Below the pieces are notes generated by a model, which was given only the letters and a program-made list of their open reading frames with translations, made no database searches and had not been told where the DNA came from. The translations under genes were made by a program, and so were the position numbers. A stretch of DNA of 5,521 nucleotides from Candidatus Omnitrophota bacterium (lineage in GTDB: Bacteria > Omnitrophota > Gorgyraeia > Zapsychrales > Zapsychraceae), in assembly GCA_020430005.1 (NCBI GenBank), contig JAGQKQ010000128.1:1-5521 (forward strand), given 5' to 3'. This document shows positions 4,573 to 5,521 of this stretch, piece after piece (the first letter of the stretch is position 1; each line of letters opens with the position of its first letter).

Positions 4573-5521
4573 TTATCCCGCCTCCACCATCGCTAAATAC
4601 GTTGGATACCGTTTTTTAATAATATCCCGAATCTGACGGTTTGGCAATTGTTCCAGTTTCGGATCGTTTGACATTAATTGTACAGCCTCTTTCCTAGCCA
4701 GTTTAAGAACATCTAACTGTGTCGCCGGATTGGCCACTTTTAATTCGCTGAAACCATGTTGATGCCGTCCGAAAAATCGCCCCGGACCGCGAATCTCTAA
4801 ATCATGCTGGGCAATCTTAAAACCATCGGTTGTCGATAAAATTGCTTTTAACCGCTGCGCGCCTTCCTGGGTTTGCGGATCGGCGATCAACAGACAATAC
4901 CCCTGTTCTGTTCCTCGTCCAATGCGTCCGCGCAGCTGATGCAGTTGAGCCAAGCCGAAACGTTCTGCGTGTTCTATGAGCATCACGCTGGCCTTCGGCA
5001 CATCCACCCCGACTTCTAAAACCGTTGTCGCCACTAAAATATCAATCGCGCCTTGCTTAAAACGCCGCATGGTTTCCTCAACCTCAGCCTGTTTCATTTG
5101 TCCATGCACGAGCGCGACCCGAAAATCTTTGAAATTTTTTTTCGATAAATGCCGGTACATATCCTGCGCGGCCTTTAAATCCAGCGTTTCTGATTCTTCA
5201 ATGATCGGATAAACAATATACGCCTGCGCACCTTGTTTCACTTTTTGTGCGACAAATTGATACGCCTCTTCCACACGCTCATGAATATAGTGCTGAGTCT
5301 TTGCCGGTTTTCGTCCCGGAGGAAGTTCGTCAATAACTGAAATATCCAAATCGCCGTATAATGTAATACACAGCGTTCGCGGAATGGGCGTGGCTGTCAT
5401 AATCAACACATCCGGATTCGTACCTTTCTGCGATAACAAGGCCCGTTGACGAACACCGAATTTATGTTGTTCATCAATAACGACAAAGCCCAGACTTTTA
5501 AATTGAACATCTTCACTAATC
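4573..5521 (-). CDS. recG: ATP-dependent DNA helicase RecG, C-terminal part (partial, 5' end outside window)
   Basis: RecG is a superfamily 2 DNA translocase that remodels stalled replication forks and Holliday junctions. The reading frame is open to the window edge and gives 315 residues, a little under half of the usual length near 690, so the wedge domain and Walker A motif lie outside. Seen in order: the motif II box DEQH (fragment residues 16-19) followed by KFG, motif III TATPIPRTL (42-50), motifs V and VI (ATTVLEVGVDVPKA, then QLRGRIGRGTEQG), and the C-terminal TRG-type element starting LEIRGPGRFFG. These are characteristic of RecG and distinguish it from UvrD-type or RecQ helicases; the DEQH box is shared with Mfd and PriA relatives, but the TATPIPRTL and GPG...G...HG combination fits RecG. 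A TTG at 5439 is not the start, because homology continues upstream of it without a stop. The TAA stop lies two bases from a heptamer-repeat element (4503-4570). Confidence 0.96.
   Translation of the reverse strand, partial: ISEDVQFKSLGFVVIDEQHKFGVRQRALLSQKGTNPDVLIMTATPIPRTLCITLYGDLDISVIDELPPGRKPAKTQHYIHERVEEAYQFVAQKVKQGAQAYIVYPIIEESETLDLKAAQDMYRHLSKKNFKDFRVALVHGQMKQAEVEETMRRFKQGAIDILVATTVLEVGVDVPKASVMLIEHAERFGLAQLHQLRGRIGRGTEQGYCLLIADPQTQEGAQRLKAILSTTDGFKIAQHDLEIRGPGRFFGRHQHGFSELKVANPATQLDVLKLARKEAVQLMSNDPKLEQLPNRQIRDIIKKRYPTYLAMVEAG

Noticed and set aside
5437..5439. recG beginning at the TTG at 5439
   Set aside because: The frame stays open to the window edge and encodes the DEQH motif II upstream, so the gene is cut by the window and does not start here.

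Overview
The window is a dense, single-direction block of bacterial housekeeping genes. All are read on the minus strand, so transcription runs from high to low coordinates. In transcription order: the C-terminal part of recG (cut by the window edge), rsmD, coaD, a four-helix-bundle S23/IVP-family gene, a DUF177 (YceD-like) gene, rpmF, plsX and fabH. DUF177-rpmF-plsX-fabH is the widely conserved link between ribosomal protein bL32 and phospholipid/fatty-acid initiation. rsmD-coaD is a similarly common pair (16S rRNA G966 methylation and CoA biosynthesis). No tRNA, rRNA, CRISPR array, transposase or defence gene is visible.

The organism is a bacterium of moderate G+C. It uses Shine-Dalgarno (SD) initiation with some TTG and GTG starts. 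The gene order, the stand-alone S23/IVP gene and the heptamer repeats between genes fit an uncultivated Gram-negative-type lineage, for example Omnitrophota or another candidate phylum. That placement is an impression and is not proven by the sequence.

The non-housekeeping signal lies in the gaps. Every gap longer than about 30 nt carries short repeats built on a 7-nt period, or an inverted repeat. Across several arrays the heptamers share the skeleton T-N-G-N-N-N-C although the inner bases differ (TAGAATC, TTGATGC, TAGTTGC and TCGTTGC types). The clearest cases are: a 17-unit uninterrupted array right after fabH (4-122); inverted GTTGCTC-type arrays flanking the S23/IVP gene (2967-3015 and 3395-3429); and a gene-less inverted pair of the same heptamers between rsmD and recG (4503-4570). 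The S23/IVP gene therefore looks like a small cassette of about 460 bp inserted into the operon between coaD and DUF177. Its ends are inverted heptamer arrays, and one array encodes the last 11 residues of the protein.

Inside that cassette, the SD of the S23/IVP gene lies in a perfect 7-bp stem that could block its translation. The two housekeeping genes that start next to a heptamer element (DUF177 and rsmD) lack a recognisable SD, whereas the others have one. The arrangement resembles 23S rRNA intervening sequences, where S23-type ORFs sit within a stem-loop insertion, but here it lies between protein genes. This is the best candidate in the window for something little described.
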